Assembly (NCBI GenBank): GCA_905221605.1
Contig: CAJNDS010002746.1
Location: 102,889 to 166,888, forward strand
Length of the DNA stretch: 64,000 bases
Direction: 5' to 3'
DNA from: Symbiodinium natans
Taxonomy: Eukaryota > Sar > Dinophyceae > Suessiales > Symbiodiniaceae
Part shown: one piece after another, positions 53,446-63,948 of the stretch
Numbering within the stretch: position 1 is the stretch's first letter
How the letters are laid out: each line of letters begins with the position of its first letter
Program-made: the position numbers and the translations under genes
The notes under the pieces: model-generated
What the model saw: only the letters and a program-made list of their open reading frames with translations
Databases searched by the model: none
What the model was told of the DNA's origin: nothing

Positions 53446-54552
53446 AATAAGATTCAGGCCCCCTTCTGAGGGCCTACATTGCCGGGAACCGGGTACCTTC
53501 ACTCGAAACCGACTGGTCGAGCTGCATCTTGGATCCCCGACACCCCTTTGGCAACAGGGTTTAGTGTTTAGGGTTTGGGGTTTAGGGTTCAGGGTTTGGG
53601 GGGTAGCCTGGGTCCGACAGCACCCACAGAAGTTGTTTCCAAGACAACTCTAGGAGCTCAACCCTAAACCATAAACAGTAAACAGTAAACCCTAAACCCC
53701 AAACCCTGAACCCTAAACCCTAAACCCTGAACTTAGGGGTTTACACCCCAAATAGAATAGAATCCAACTAAAGGGACCCCTCAAATGGGTACCCCATTTG
53801 GGGCTTTTTCGAAGCTCGGAGGAGATGGCACGGTTTAGGGTTTAGGGTTCAGGGTTTAGGGTTTAGGGTTTAGGGCTCAGGGCTCCAGGATAAAACTCGC
53901 CGTGCTGGTTGAGGGTTCGGGGTTTTTGGGTGATTCTTCAGCCTTTTGCTTCTTGATTCTTCGCCCTCAACCCTATAAACTCGAAACCTAGACCCTAAAC
54001 CTTAATTAAACCTTAATACCAACACCAGCAACAAGTTTTCCCATAACTCCCTCCCAACCCTAAACCCTAAACCCTAAACCCCAAACCCCAAACCCCTAAA
54101 TCCGAAACGCTAAACCCTAACCCCCAAGGGCATTCCCAAAGAAGCCGCGATGGCCTCCCTTGGCTCGTAGCTATTGTCATCTAGAACCTGTCGAGGGTGT
54201 CGGGTTTAGGGTTTAGGGAGGGGGGGGGTGGGGCTAGGGTGTATGGAAATTGTTTAGGGTTTTTGTTCGGAGTTTTGTCGGTACAGATTTTTTTTTTTTT
54301 TTGGGGGGGGGGTTTGTTTTTTGCTTTTGGAATGGAATTTCTTTTCGTCATGGCTTGGGGGTTTTGGGGGGCCTAAAAGGGCGCCGGCAGCATCTTTCGG
54401 GGCTTTCTTTCCCTCTTCAGCGTCTTTTTTGGTGCTGAAAGCCGTGCTTTTGTCTGATTTTCTGGCACTGTGAAGGATGAAGGATTATTGCACGAGCTGC
54501 TCGTAATGAAACGCGTACAATTTCTATTTATCCTGGCCTTGAGGGTTTAGGG

Positions 54553-55095
54553 TTTAGGGTTTGCTGTGATAGGGTGAAGGTTAGGTTTCGTAACAAGCTC
54601 GAAAGCTTCGTGAGGTGCGAAGAGCAGCTTTGGCCCGAATGTGGAGGGCCATCTAACACTTTTCTCCCACCCCGCGCCGTCCGAGGCGGCAAAGCCACCC
54701 AAACCTATTCCTTTCAGGGTTTCGGCATAAACTCAAGGCAACAGTCCTCTTCGAAAGACTCAGTTTCGTGACGTTCGGGGTTGGGTCCGAGAGTCAAAGG
54801 AATGGGGTTTGTCCCAAGTAGGGGGGGGGCCGGGGGGTCAGGGGGCCGGAGCCAGGTTCCTTGGGCACGCTGCAGGGGTCCGGGGCCTGAATCCAAATGC
54901 CGGCCTCCACAAAGAAACGACTTTTTTAAGGGATGAGTACTGGTTTTGAGGAGAACGTGCTCCATCGTGGGTGCTCGACCTCCGAGCTGTGGGAGGCGGG
55001 CGAACGACCTGGATCGGCATGCGCCATCGAGGTCGAGGGGCTTAAGGCGCCGCCCCCCAACGTAGGGGGGGTGGCCTAGGCCTTGAGTTTAGGGC
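54553..55095. repeat. Dispersed repeat, copy 2
   Basis: Same blocks as 19205-19652 with small indels; the region after the GGGGGCC run is only loosely alignable. Confidence 0.8.
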
Positions 55096-55727
55096 AGCTT
55101 GGGCCGGGGCTTCGAGGGGCTTGCTCAGGCTTTCAAGAGGGCATGGTGCTCTTTAGGCAACATTGGGTCCGTACTCCCCTTCGAACCTTCCTACCAATAA
55201 CATGCTTAAGAGCCTCTCTTTGGGTTACATAAAACAAACATGCAAAAATAGTTCCTAGGGGGGGTTAGAGGGGTTGACTGCTTGTTGCGCCGATGGGGCT
55301 TTGTTGAGTAGGACCTGGCTTCGCGTAGACAGGAAAGGCCCCTCAAGCCTACCGGCTTCGATGCCGCGTGTGTTTCAGACCCGCCGTTAAACGAACCCTA
55401 AACCCTAAACCCTAAACCCTAAACCCTAAACCCTAAACCCTAAGCAATCAGCCCTGTGTTTAAGGGGTGCAGGGATCCTTATTGATGCCAGTTCGGGGTA
55501 TCTTCGACAGACACAGGGTTGGAAAGAGTTGATTCGGGCTCTCCGGCTGTGCGATTTTTTGTCAGAAGGCTTCTCTCCTACACGGGTCTAGGCTTCAGGG
55601 TTTAGGGTTTAGGGTTACTTTAAACCCTGAGACCTACACCTTATAGCCAAATCACTGGGGTGGACTGGGAGGCTCTGCAAGCATTGTATGTCTAAAGGTT
55701 TGTGAAGGACTTTGAAGGGATCCTGGG

Positions 55728-55857
55728 CTATTCCCACGGGCTCCCCAAGAGTTCTTTGAGGGCTCGGAGTGTGGAATCCCACAGCTCAGCAAACCCAAAA
55801 GTCCGCCCAGCCACTCGCACCACCACCGGTTTGTAGGATGCGTCGCCATCGGCCCAC
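55728..55857 (-). CDS. Exon candidate with stop codon (YKPVVVRVAGRTFGFAELWD)
   Basis: Acceptor CTGGGAAG|G, one base, then WADGDASYKPVVVRVAGRTF, GFAELWDSTLRALKELLGSP, WE and TAG. Strand-helix pattern like a compact domain. Overlapping frame MATHPTNRWWCEW is also open. Confidence 0.6.
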
Positions 55858-56059
55858 CTTCCCAGCAGTGGGGGGTTAGGGGTTAGGCATGAGGGTTTAG
55901 GGTTAAGGGTTTAGGGGATAGTGTAGGGCCTGCGTTGGGTGTGGGGCTTAGACTTTTGGGTGCTCTTAAGATGAAGTGCAGACGGACAACCGGGACTTGC
56001 TGAGGACAGCAGGGGCGGCACTTGACGAGAAACAGCAGGCTTAGTCTGGGTTTTGGCCA

Positions 56060-56205
56060 TAGGGATAGGGGAATTTCCCACGATAGGCGTACCCCATTTC
56101 TATACCCCAAATAGAATCGAATCCTAGGGGAGCCCCCCCCCAAGAAGGGTACCCCTTTTTTCGGAAACCCTCCAAATCAGCCTACCCCCTTCTTTGCGGA
56201 AACCC
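56060..56205. mobile_element. MITE-like element, family B variant
   Basis: CCCCAAATAGAATCGAATCC and GGGTACCCCTTTTTTCGGAA, with a partly repeated right end. Related copies at 53740-53808, 2855-2922, 22395-22455, 22636-22681, 33880-33995 and 40788-40838. Confidence 0.55.
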
Positions 56206-56775
56206 CCCAAAAAGGACCATGAGCCCGAAACCAATTTGGCGCCTCCCTGCTGTGCCAACAGGTGCCCAAACAGCCGAAGCTCTCAAAGTTTAGGGTTTAG
56301 GGTTTAGGGTTTAGGGTTTAGGGTTTAGGGTTTAGGGCGAATCCCCCCCCCCACCCCCTCAAAGCCTTGCAATTCAACCCTCAGCCCTTTCTTGAACCAG
56401 GGCTCTGAAGTCCTTTGCCAGGTGCGAAACACAAGGGAACACTAAGCTCAGCAACCCTCAACCCTCACCCCTCACCCCTCAACCCTCAAGCCTAAACCCT
56501 CAACCCTAAACCCTAAGCCCTAAACCCTAAGCCCTAAGCCCTAAGCCCTAAGCCCTAAACCCTAAGCCCTAAGCCCCATACCCTGTGAACTCTGCAGGGC
56601 ATCACCATCTTGACCCGAACTCTCATCCCAAATGCTCCTGCCTGCATCTTACATGGAAGGGCTCCCTGTTTACGGTTTAGGGTTTAGGGGGTTGGGCTGT
56701 AGATAAGGAGTGCTATATAGCTGAGGTTAGAAGTCACCCTGAAACGGTACAACAAGAAAGTGCCGCGAATCCTAC

Positions 56776-56867
56776 GCCCAAGCCTCACGGTCGTAGTCTG
56801 GAAACTGTAGCCCGCACCTGCCGTGGCCTGTTTCGATAGTGCGGGCAATGGTTGCATATGGAAAAAT
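56776..56867 (-). CDS. Exon candidate (IFPYATIARTIETGHGRCGL)
   Basis: Acceptor ATGTGGTCAG, donor GC|GTAGGA, 30 codons plus two bases, ending QFPDYDREAW. Another frame (about 60 codons) is also open. Confidence 0.58.
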
Positions 56868-57012
56868 CTGACCACATGCTGCGTTACAAAAATCCACCCT
56901 AAACCCTGAACTCTAAACCCTGAACTCTAAACCCTAAATTAACCCTGAACCCTAACCTTCAAGGGGGGACAGAGGACCTTTGGGAGCCACGGCGAGCAGT
57001 CAGTAAACCCTA

Positions 57013-57055
57013 GTAGAATCCCTATTAAGGACTGTTCGTATAAGAAGGAACAGGG
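57013..57055. mobile_element. Half of a family-A hairpin
   Basis: ATCCCTATTAAGGACTGTTC followed by GTATAAG: only the right arm remains. Confidence 0.6.
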
Positions 57056-58729
57056 AGGCTCAATCATTGCTAGTATAGGACTGCAGAGTCCTAAGTCAAT
57101 CTTGGTGAGACCTAAAACCCTTAACCCTGTTTTGCATCCGGGCTATGATGTCTGGCCGGAAAGAACCCTAAACCCTAAACCCTATAAACTATAAACCCTA
57201 AACCCTAAACCCTTTTGCATCTGGTCTGAAGCGACTCAACCAGGCAACAACTGCTGGGGACTCCGAGTCCTTCTTAGCAGCTGAAGCACTCCCTAAACCC
57301 TAAACCCTAAACCCGAAACCCTATTTGGAACCCAAACCAGGCAGGACAGGGTGAGGTAGCAGGCCAATATCCTTTTGAGGAATGTAGGTTTAGGGTTTAG
57401 GGTTTGGGTTAGGGTTTAGGGTTTAGGGTTCAGGGTTTAGGGTTAAGTTTTGGGTTTAAGGTTTAGGGGTTCGAGGGAGCTAGGAATAAGCTGAGAGCTG
57501 CACAATGGAAGGCCTGAAGCCCGTATCGACCCGACCTACACAAGCCCGGCAACGCTTTAGCTTACAGCCCTGTGTGCCGCCTTTGAAGGGTCCAGGATCA
57601 GGCACCCTACCACAGGTAACCCGCTACTTGTCCAGCTTCTACGGAGAACGAAGGCTACGCACAGAAAGGGTCAGGCCAGCAAGAGAAGCGGAGACCCTAA
57701 ACCCTAAAGCTTAAACCCTAAACCCTAAACCCTAAACCCGAAACCCTAATTAAGTACAAGCCCCACAGCCCTAAAACCCTAAACAGGAGACGTCCTGAAC
57801 AAACAGTGGTCGGAGCCTGCACGACGTAGACTTGGGCCTTCCGTTTGAGGGGTTAGGGTTTAGGGCTTGAACCTAAACCCTAAACCCTAAACCCTAAACG
57901 GCCCTAAACCCTAAACCCTTAACCCTCTACCTAGACCCGGGTAGTGTTTCGGGGTTTGAGGGCTCCGCGGGTCTGTTAGGTGCTTAAGACCATCGTTCTC
58001 ATAATCTTACCTGCAACGGCGACTCGCTCGGTTTTGGCTAATCAGGCACGGCTTGAAGCAAAAGCCTTAAGATTTTTTGGGGTGCATAAGACTTGGGGGC
58101 TGGCTGCATGGGTGTCTTGTGGATGCTAATGTTGCAGCGGTGCGCCCGAAAACCAGAGGCCTTAAATCGGTATCTGTCCCAAACAGAGGAGAACCCCTGT
58201 AAACCCTAAATGGACCCTCAGACGGAAGTGAAACTCCAGAAGCCATGGCACCCACCCCGAACTCTGCAACCCTTACGTGGCAGCCAAGGAACCATATCAT
58301 AACATGGGCACCGTTTTTTTGGGTCACAGTAAGGGAACCTTGAACCCCAAAAAGACAGGGGGTTTAGGGTTTATGGTTTATAGGGTTTAGGGCGGAAGGG
58401 TACCACTGGGCCACTAGGCTTAACCGTTTTGCAAATCTTGAAAACACAGTCTACTACGTGTCACCGTATTCCCCGTCTCTGCCCTGAGAGCTGTAAAGCC
58501 TGCGGTTTAGGGCTTACGGTTTACCGATCGAGTTTAGGGTTTAGAAGGTGTGCATGCGAGGTCGCACACTCGGGCGTGAAACGCCCCGGGCCACGCGCTC
58601 GCGTTGCCTGTAACCCCACCCCGGCCACCCGAACTATTCTCAATTAGGGTTTAGGGTTTAGGGTTTAGGGATTTCACTTCATCCCAGGAAGAATCTCATC
58701 CCACAAGCCCCCGCCTGGCTTTGTGTTGA

Positions 58730-58838
58730 AGCGAGGTACGAAAAACGCTTACCTTGGGGACGAAATGAACCCTAAAATTGGGGCCATTAAAGGCATATGA
58801 ACCATAAACCCTTTTAGGGTTCATTTCGTCCCCAAAAA
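58730..58838. mobile_element. MITE-like hairpin, family J, clear arms
   Basis: TTGGGGACGAAATGAACCCT at left, AGGGTTCATTTCGTCCCCAA at right: 20-base perfect arms. Confidence 0.75.
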
Positions 58839-59851
58839 AACCTCGACCCGGTTCGGGCCGGGGGTTCCCCTGTTCGGGCCGCCCTGAACCCGAAATCCTG
58901 AACCGTAAATAAAGGCTTGTAAATCCCAGGCCCCAACGACCCCCAACCGTCAACCCTAAACCCTAAACCCTAAACCCTAAACCCCTGAACCCCCCACAAA
59001 ACAGATGCGCGGTGTGGGAAAAAAGCTCAGAAATGGTCTGGGAAAAGCTAAACAAGGCTCAGGTCTGGCAAGCCCGAAAATCTGAAAAATCATGGTGTCG
59101 GTTTAGGGTTTAGGGTTTTTTTGCCACCCGCCTAGCAGACCCCCTCTGGGTTTAGGGTTTAGGGTTTAGGGTTTAGGGTTTAGGGTTTAGGAATCGCAGT
59201 TACATCTGGAATCGACCACTTTTGACCGTATCTTCGGGTGCCCCCCCCACGAAGGCTTCCTCGTGGAACCGTGTTTCTGAAGGCAAACTTTCACTGTGAA
59301 GGGGGTTTAGGGTTTAGGGAGGGTTTAGGGCTTAGGGCTTAGGGCTTAGGTTCCGAATTTAATCAAGGGTGGTCTCCGAATATTATTTTGCCGTGAAAAT
59401 GGAAGCAGGACAAGCCGGTGAGGCTTTACCCTCACCTCTTCGCGGCCCTCGCATGGGCGGTCGGGCTGTGAGCCCTCGGCCAAACTGTTCGGGGTCTGTC
59501 GCTCGACGGAAGCGACTCCTCAGTAAGTTTAGGGTTCAGGGGTTAGGGTTTAGGGTTTAGCCTAAGCCCATCGGTTGCCGTCCTCGAGAACACCACTGGT
59601 ACCACTGACGCGCTCCACGGCGACCACGGCGAACTCGGCCGCCTCGCTCACGGCCGAGGAGTTTTCCTGGACTTGAGGTTAAATAAGGGTGGGGTTTAGG
59701 GTTTAAGGTTTAGGGTTTAGGGGTTAGTGTTTAGGGTTTCCGGGTTCGAGGTTAGGGGTTAGGTTTAGGGTTTAGGGGGGTTTAGGGTTTAGGGTAAAGG
59801 GTATAGGGTTCAGGGAACCCTAAACCCTGTGAGCAACGGAGTCTGGAGGCT

Positions 59852-59990
59852 AAACCCTAAACCCTAAACCCTAAACCCTAAACCCTAAACCCTAAACCCT
59901 AAACCCTAAACCCTAAACCCTAAACCCTAAACCCTAAACCCTAAACCCTAAACCCTAAACCCTAAACCCTAAACCCTAAACCCTAAACCC
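59852..59990. repeat. Perfect CCCTAAA array
   Basis: About 19 perfect heptamers. Confidence 0.95.
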
Positions 59991-60101
59991 TGCTCAGCGC
60001 CCAAGGCGCCGTAAACTGCGCATAGCCCTGCTGACTCGTCACGAGTGCGGGGAGGACCAGGAGGATGGTGAAGAGAAGCCTCCGTGAACAATTGTTGGAT
60101 A

Positions 60102-60168
60102 GGGTGTAGGGTGTAGGGTGTAGGGTGTAGGGTGTAGGGTGTAGGGTGTAGGGTGTAGGGTGTAGGGT
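60102..60168. repeat. Variant block TGTAGGG
   Basis: Nine tandem TGTAGGG units, then TTTAGGG. Confidence 0.9.
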
Positions 60169-60347
60169 TTAGGGTTCAGGGTTTAGGGTTTAGTTAGGGT
60201 TTAGGGTTCAGGGTTTAGGGTTTTGGGGGAATTTTGTTGAGTTCGAAGTCTGCCTATACACGCTGTCTACCTATGTGTTGGCATGAGCCTAGTTGCCTTA
60301 AACGCTGCGCCGCTACACACTACCTAGACCTTGGGGACCAGACGGTG

Positions 60348-60440
60348 GTTTCCGAAAGCTAGGGGTACTTTATTGGGGCCCTTATTGTACGGGAATCTTA
60401 CTATTTGGGGGGTCTATTTTGGGTCCCCTTCTCTCGTAAA
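60348..60440. mobile_element. MITE-like element, family B
   Basis: GGTTTCCGAAAGCTAGGGGT, TTATTGGGGCCCTTATTGTA, CTTACTATTTGGGGGGTC in order. Confidence 0.65.
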
Positions 60441-60539
60441 CCCGCAAATGAACCCTAAAAGGTTTTCGCGAAGCATGGGAGCTCTCACTGAGCGCACAGC
60501 AGCTAGCACCATTTCTGGCAGACTCCGATGTTAGGGCTG

Positions 60540-60638
60540 TACTTATAACCCACTTATAAGCCCCTTAAGTACCCTAAAGTACAGCTAGAATTGGGATACT
60601 AAGTACTCTGAAACTCCAAGACCCTGAACCTCCAAGCA
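60540..60638. mobile_element. Family C element, right end intact
   Basis: TACTTATAACCCACTTATAA at left, CCCTGAACCTCCAAG at right. Confidence 0.6.
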
Positions 60639-61359
60639 CAAGGGTCTTTGATGAACTGCCGCACGCCGTTTTGCTCAGAGACAAAAGGGGGTGGATGCCC
60701 ATTTCATCGCACGCTTAGCGCACGCACCTGGTCGGATCCGCCAAATAGACTTAGACTGAGGGCTTGCGTGTGCTATGCCAAGAACGCCATGAAGAAAGGT
60801 TTGAGTGCACCAAAAATGGAAAACATAATGCCCGGTGTAAGTCGAGCAGAACCACATGATAGAAGAGAAACCTGCTGCTGAACACATCGACGAGATAGAA
60901 GAGAAACCTGCTGCGAACACATCGACGCACAAGACGAAACGCCGCAAGAAACAAAAGAAGAACACGTCGGTACTTTGCGCATGTGCAACACATCCAAGTT
61001 GATCCAAGGAATCCTGTCCCTAAACCCTAAACCCTAAACCCTAAACCCTAAACCCTAAAACCTAAAACCTAAAACCTAAAACCCAAAACCTAAGTGAGGG
61101 CTTAGCTGAATCTCTTGAAAATCGCAGACCTGCTTGAGGACGAATTGAACCCTACAAGGTTCATATAGCCCACATAAGGGACTTAACTAAAGGAGTAGGG
61201 TTTAGGGTTCAGGGCTTAGGGTTTAGGGTTTAGGGTTTAAAGTATCGGGTTTAATTAGGAGTTAGGGCTTAATGGGGTTCAGGGCATATCGTCAACATAC
61301 CTTACCAGAAATTACAATCGTAGAGGGTCTTTCACCCCAATTTTGGTTCACTCGATCCT

Positions 61360-61483
61360 CTAGCAAAGCCAGTCACATGTCTGTGCTGCGGGCTTCGGGC
61401 TTGGGGGGGGCATGCAGTCCCCTTGTTTCAAGAGTTTACGGGCCTCTTCTTGGCTAGCCTGTTTAGCCTGTATCTTGGCTACC
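61360..61483 (-). CDS. Exon candidate with stop codon (QASQEEARKLLKQGDC)
   Basis: Acceptor ACGATTTAG|G, one base, then VAKIQAKQASQEEARKLLKQ, GDCMPPPSPKPAAQTCDWLC and TAG. The first half is a likely charged helix; an earlier donor is possible. Confidence 0.6.
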
Positions 61484-61573
61484 CTAAATCGTCTGGGCCC
61501 ATCTGAAGGGACCCTAAACCCTAAACCCTAAACCCTAAACCTTAAACCCGAAACCCTACACCCTACTGTAAAC

Positions 61574-61621
61574 CCACACAGGGGCCAGACCATACCAGAT
61601 GGGCCTCTCGGACCTTAGGTC
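61574..61621 (-). CDS. Exon candidate (DLRSERPIWYGLAPVW)
   Basis: Acceptor GGGGTGCAG|GAC, donor TGG|GTTTAC, exactly 16 codons. Confidence 0.53.
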
Positions 61622-62773
61622 CTGCACCCCAAGCCCCGTAAAATACCTGACGGTTTTTTTTTTGGGGTTCAGGGTTTAGGGATACTCAGGTTTGGAGGCT
61701 TAGGGTTTAGGGGGCTTGCAAGGGTTTAGGGCTTTAAACAGTTTGGGCTTTGGGATGACTATGGGGCTTTATTCTACGGGCGCGGGCCTTTGAAACAGTT
61801 CGGGTGTTGGGTTAGCCCTTGTTCAGCCTAGACCTGCTTCCATGCCTTTTGTTGCTGTTACCTGTTCGGCTCCCACACTATTATTTGCTTAAGAACCCCA
61901 AAAAACATATGTATTCTTCCTTATCAGTTGCAACGGTAACATGGGGATGACGATCTTGGATTGTCAGGGGGTTCTCAACTTAGTTGCCCAGTATCCTAGG
62001 GGGACTAAAGGTTAACCTTTGGGCTTATATACGGGTTATCAGCCCCCAAAAAGGTTCAAGGTTGCATACTCCACTACTAAGTTAAGCAAATGGTAGCACC
62101 CCTAAACCCTAAACCCTAAACCCACATGACACGGCTTCTAAAGGTGTCAGGCTGTAGGCTTGTGACAAGCACTTCTGCCAGCCCAGAGCCATCAACCTTT
62201 GAAGCCCCAACCCGGCCCGCAACCCTAAACCCTAAACCCTAAACCCTAAACCCTAAACCCTGAACCCTGAACCCTGAACCCTAAACCTTTCTCAGGTTTA
62301 GGTTTAAACGCTTGCTATGTTGAATTTGGGGCAAGTTGGCCGAGCGTGGTCTCTCAACACCCACAGCCTCTTGCCCTCGAACCAGTCAAGTTTTGGGTTT
62401 AAGGTTTAGGGTTTCGGGGTTCAGGGCAAACCCTGAAACCCTAAACCCTAAACCCTAAACCCTAAACCCTAAACCCTAAACCCTAAACCCTAAACCGTTA
62501 CCCCCCCCCCCCCCGCATGATGGTCCGGCCTTCTGGGGACCATGGTGTGACTGCGCTAGGACCTTTGGGAAGCTTAGGGTTTAGGGTTTAGGGTTTAGGG
62601 TTTGGGGTTTAGGGTTTAGGGTTTAGGGTTAAACAAGCACTCCGAGCTTTCTGGGGCCGTGTTTTCTTGGGAAAAAGGTTCTTAATTCCTACGGGAATTG
62701 AAAGTGCCGCCTGAACCCAAAACCCTAAATCCTAGACCCTAAACCCTAAACCCTATAAACCCTAAACCCTAAC

Positions 62774-62833
62774 CTTTCGAAATGGAGAGAACAAAGCTTC
62801 GTGGGCTCGTGGTGTCTTGACAAGACTGGGAGG
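62774..62833 (-). CDS. Exon candidate (PPSLVKTPRAHEALFSPFRK)
   Basis: Acceptor GCGCGTAAG, donor AAG|GTTAGG which opens straight into telomere repeat; exactly 20 codons, phase 0-0. Confidence 0.55.
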
Positions 62834-63071
62834 CTTACGCGCCCGTTGGGGGTTCCTGGCCTCGTTTTCTCGTTTGGGACATTCGGGGTTTAGGAGCTTG
62901 GGATTATGGGGTTTAGGGTTTAAAGATGTTTCAAATTTAGGGCTTAGGGGTAGGGCTGAGGGATTTTGGGCATTGATCGGGTTTAGGGAGTTGGGGTCAG
63001 GGTTTTTTTTGGGTGGTGAGGACTCACCAGTCGAAGGGGTTTAGGGCTCATGCAGGGTTTAGGGTTTAGGG

Positions 63072-63758
63072 CGCGTAGTGAGCTGCAGCCCTTAAGGCGC
63101 CTTGCCGGCGTGCGTCCTTACCCCACCGCACACTCTACTTGTGAGTGTTGGGGCGGGCAAGGGGTGGGCACATTATATTGACCAGGTATAAGGTCTTTCA
63201 GAGGTTATGACGCCCAAACTCACGCTTGCTGCGTGACTTCGTGGAAGGTGGCCGGGACTCAAGAAGCTTGCAGCTGCAGGGCCTGGTGATGGAGCATTCT
63301 TGGGGGTTGCCGGGAACTGGGGGGCTGCCTGGACCAAAGGCACGAGATGCTATGGAGATGCTATGGGGGGTGGTCTGGACTCTGGGGCGGCTTGGCCATG
63401 GGTGGTGTCACTTAGGTTGCTTGGTGGTTGCTGGTCTTGGGCGGCACGGGGCATGCTAGGGCTGTGGGCGGCGCAAGAGGCGTGGCAGCTACAGCAGCGT
63501 GCTATTAACAGGGATGGCTGGGCGCCTAACAGTCGGTGCGGTGGCTCAAGCCCGACGGCCTAGTCGACAGGTTGGGGGGAGCTGCAGCGGGGAAGCACTC
63601 CATCCCTGCGTGTTGGAGTGGGGGGAGCGCGTAGTGAGCTGCAGCCCTTAAGGCGCCTTGCCGGCGTGCGTCCTTACCCCACCGCACACTCTACTTGTGA
63701 GTGTTGGGGCGGGCAAGGGGTGGGCACATTATATTGACCAGGTATAAGGTCTTTCAGA
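63072..63758. mobile_element. Small LTR-retrotransposon-like (TRIM-type) element in a telomere tract
   Basis: Two 131-bp direct repeats (63072-63202 and 63628-63758) appear identical base for base. A purine tract GGAGTGGGGGGAG directly precedes the right copy, as a polypurine tract should. TAGGG lies on both outer sides (63067-63071, 63759-63763), consistent with a 5-bp target duplication. The 425-bp interior shows no protein. Ends are not TG..CA and no clear tRNA primer site was seen. Confidence 0.6.
63628..63758. repeat. Right 131-bp direct repeat of the LTR-like element
   Basis: Matches 63072-63202 exactly by eye, including an internal ATTATATTG that could act as a TATA-like element. Confidence 0.75.
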
Positions 63759-63876
63759 TAGGGTTTAGGGTTTAGGGTTTAGGGTTTAGGGTTTAGGGTT
63801 TAGGGTTTAGGGTTTAGGGTTTAGGGTTTAGGGTTTAGGGTTTAGGGTTTAGGGTTTAGGGTTTAGGGTTTAGGGC
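63759..63876. repeat. Perfect TTTAGGG array, right flank of the LTR-like element
   Basis: About 16 perfect units. Confidence 0.95.
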
Positions 63877-63890
63877 TTAGGGTACGTGGC

Positions 63891-63948
63891 CTTGCCGGGC
63901 GCGGATGTTTCTCAACGCTGAGGCACCAACGAGAAAGCCAGCCAGCGT
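63891..63948 (-). CDS. Exon candidate (TLAGFLVGASALRNIRARQ)
   Basis: Acceptor GGTGTTCGCAG, donor CAAG|GCCACG (GC), 19 codons plus one base. Borders the telomere tract that holds the LTR-like element. Confidence 0.55.
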
